NCBI RefSeq assembly: GCF_030064125.1
Contig: NZ_CP125957.1
Span: 2,480,001 to 2,544,000, forward strand
Origin: Pseudomonas sp. G2-4
GTDB taxonomy: Bacteria > Pseudomonadota > Gammaproteobacteria > Pseudomonadales > Pseudomonadaceae
Reading direction: 5' to 3'
Length of the DNA: 64,000 nt
How positions within the stretch are numbered: position 1 is the stretch's first letter; every line of letters starts with the position of its first letter. Below, piece after piece: positions 62,877-64,000 of this stretch. The notes below the pieces were generated by a model, which was given only the letters and a program-made list of their open reading frames with translations, had not been told where the DNA came from and did no database searches. Both the position numbers and the translations under genes were made by a program.

Positions 62877-64000
62877 TCATACCGCTTGCTTGACCTTTCG
62901 ATGCACCCACTGAGCCTCGTCCTGCAGCTCAAGGACTTGCCAGTGAAAGTGTTCCAGCGAGGTGCTGTGTCCGACGCTGATCAGGATCGTCTGCGGTAGC
63001 GTCTGTTTGAGCAATTGATAGCAGCGCGCTTCGTTGGCCGCGTCCAGGGCGGAGCTGCTCTCGTCGAGAAATAGCACCGTGGGGCGGGCCAGCAGGGCGC
63101 GGACGAATGCACAGCGTTGCTGTTCGCCGACGCTGAGGGTCTGCGTCCAGTCTCGCTCCTGATCCAACTGATCGCCCAGGTGTTGCAGGCCGACGTGCTC
63201 CATGGCCTGGCGCAACGCGGCATCTTCTTCGTGACGGGGCGGGTTGGGGTACCAGAGCGCCTCACGCAGGCTGCCCAACGGCAGGTAAGGTTTTTGCGAA
63301 AGGGTCAGTGCGCGGTCACGGTCATAAGCGCTTGAGCCAGAGGCATGATGCCAAAGCCCGGTAATCGTACGAATCAGCGTCGATTTGCCATAGCCCGACG
63401 GCGCACTGATCATCAGGCTGTCACCGGGCTTGAGTGAAAGGTTGAAGCCTTTGAACAATTGTCGGCCGTTTGGCAGCCAGATATCCAGGTCCTTGATATC
63501 GAGACCGCTGGCTTGCTGTTCGAGCCTGACCCGGGACTTGACCTCGACGTTATCCAGGCGCTCCTGGAAACCGACCAGTCGGTCGATCACCGACTTCCAT
63601 TCCGACAGCTCCGGAAACACGCTCACCAGGTAGGCGATGGCCGCGTGCACTTCGCCGAAGGCCGCGCTGATCTGCGTCAGGCGACCGAGGGGGAACGCGC
63701 CGGCGAAGAACTGCGGCGCCATGATGAACATGGGAATGACCGTCGCGCTGCGCAAGTAGAAGGTCGAGTAGCCCATGATCAGTTTCTGTTTCTTGACCAG
63801 CGCCCAGAAGTTTTGCAGCGCTGCCTCCAGGCGTTGGTTGAAGCGTTCGTTCTCCACGACTTCGCCGCGGTATTGGGCTACCGAGTCGGCGTTTTCTCGC
63901 AGACGGATGAGTGAAAACCGAAAGTCCGCTTCACGTCGCTGTTGCATGAAATTGAGGCTTGGCAGCGCGCGCCCCAGCCAGAAGGCGAGGCCGGTGCCCA
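62877..64000 (-). CDS. ABC transporter ATPase/permease, SbmA/YddA type (truncated by window edge)
   Basis: The reading frame is open to base 64000. The visible part begins inside the membrane domain (LAFWLGRALPSLNFMQQRREADFRFSLIRLRENADSVA in order) and continues to a full ATPase domain with Walker A SAPSGYGKSTLI, signature LSVGEQQRCAF and Walker B VLFLDESSSALD. The fused layout and the FRF..IRLRENAE-like motif match the YddA/SbmA-related ABC family. The start lies beyond the window. The substrate is unknown. Confidence 0.88.
   Translation of the reverse strand, partial: GTGLAFWLGRALPSLNFMQQRREADFRFSLIRLRENADSVAQYRGEVVENERFNQRLEAALQNFWALVKKQKLIMGYSTFYLRSATVIPMFIMAPQFFAGAFPLGRLTQISAAFGEVHAAIAYLVSVFPELSEWKSVIDRLVGFQERLDNVEVKSRVRLEQQASGLDIKDLDIWLPNGRQLFKGFNLSLKPGDSLMISAPSGYGKSTLIRTITGLWHHASGSSAYDRDRALTLSQKPYLPLGSLREALWYPNPPRHEEDAALRQAMEHVGLQHLGDQLDQERDWTQTLSVGEQQRCAFVRALLARPTVLFLDESSSALDAANEARCYQLLKQTLPQTILISVGHSTSLEHFHWQVLELQDEAQWVHRKVKQAV

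Noticed and set aside
1..64000. CRISPR array, prophage, insertion sequence or integrase
   Set aside because: No regularly spaced repeats, transposase, integrase or phage structural genes were seen in either strand.

Overview
The window looks like a chromosomal segment of a Pseudomonas of the fluorescens lineage. The sequence is GC-rich, the Pseudomonas-type REP palindrome (GTGGCGAGGGAGCTTGCTCCC) is present, and the gene neighbourhoods (LysE exporter, periplasmic trehalase, selenate-type ABC operon, c-di-GMP proteins) are typical of that group. No tRNA, rRNA, CRISPR array, prophage or insertion sequence was seen.

Region 1 (about 0.2-24.7 kb) is a quorum-sensing-framed accessory cluster and the most interesting part. 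A LuxR regulator (224-937, minus) is divergent from a tightly coupled 14-gene plus-strand operon (1204-15500). That operon encodes a second tryptophan pathway (trpC, a trpB fused to a tRNA-editing-like B3/B4 domain, trpA, trpF, trpD). Interleaved with it is a sugar or cyclitol amination set: two Gfo/Idh dehydrogenases, two DegT aminotransferases, a TIM-barrel isomerase, an M20 hydrolase, an Ldh2-type dehydrogenase, an NDP-sugar 6-dehydrogenase and an unrecognised 138-residue protein. A minus-strand block follows: trpE, trpG, a terminator and a second LuxR. Divergent from trpE is a plus-strand operon with a PaaK-like adenylating enzyme, a GNAT acyltransferase, a haem-oxygenase-like diiron oxidase, an FMN reductase, an EamA exporter, an alpha/beta hydrolase and, as last gene, a LuxI acyl-homoserine-lactone synthase. 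A palindrome with phz-box-like half sites (CTAC-N8-GTAG) lies between luxR1 and trpC. My inference is that density-regulated expression drives chorismate to anthranilate, indole and tryptophan, and combines this with an amino-sugar, aminocyclitol or acyl/oxidised moiety. The product is not identifiable from sequence.

Region 2 (24.7-36.6 kb) is a hexuronate/aldonate catabolic locus: KdgR-like IclR regulator, KDG kinase, ManD, RspB-like dehydrogenase, ACS-family MFS importer, UxuB-type reductase, UxuA, GntR regulator, altronate dehydratase and a second zinc dehydrogenase. Two KdgR-box-like sites flank the kinase promoter, and two ATTGG-N5-CCAAT operators precede the altronate dehydratase operon.

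Region 3 (36.8-64 kb) is mixed: an XRE-cupin regulator, a free-standing B3/B4 protein, trehalase, a REC-CheC/CheX regulator with a diguanylate cyclase, TrmK, a DJ-1-type protein, a FIST-domain chemotaxis transducer, an aldo/keto reductase with its LysR neighbour, a divergent pair of PDZ lipoproteins, a selenate/phosphonate-type ABC operon, an AraC regulator, and a threonine-dehydratase-like enzyme. Near the end a GGDEF-EAL protein and a sensor histidine kinase face each other and share a duplicated promoter, leader and sensor domain. The kinase is followed by a porin and a small phosphate-binding-like protein. The window ends inside an SbmA/YddA-type ABC transporter.
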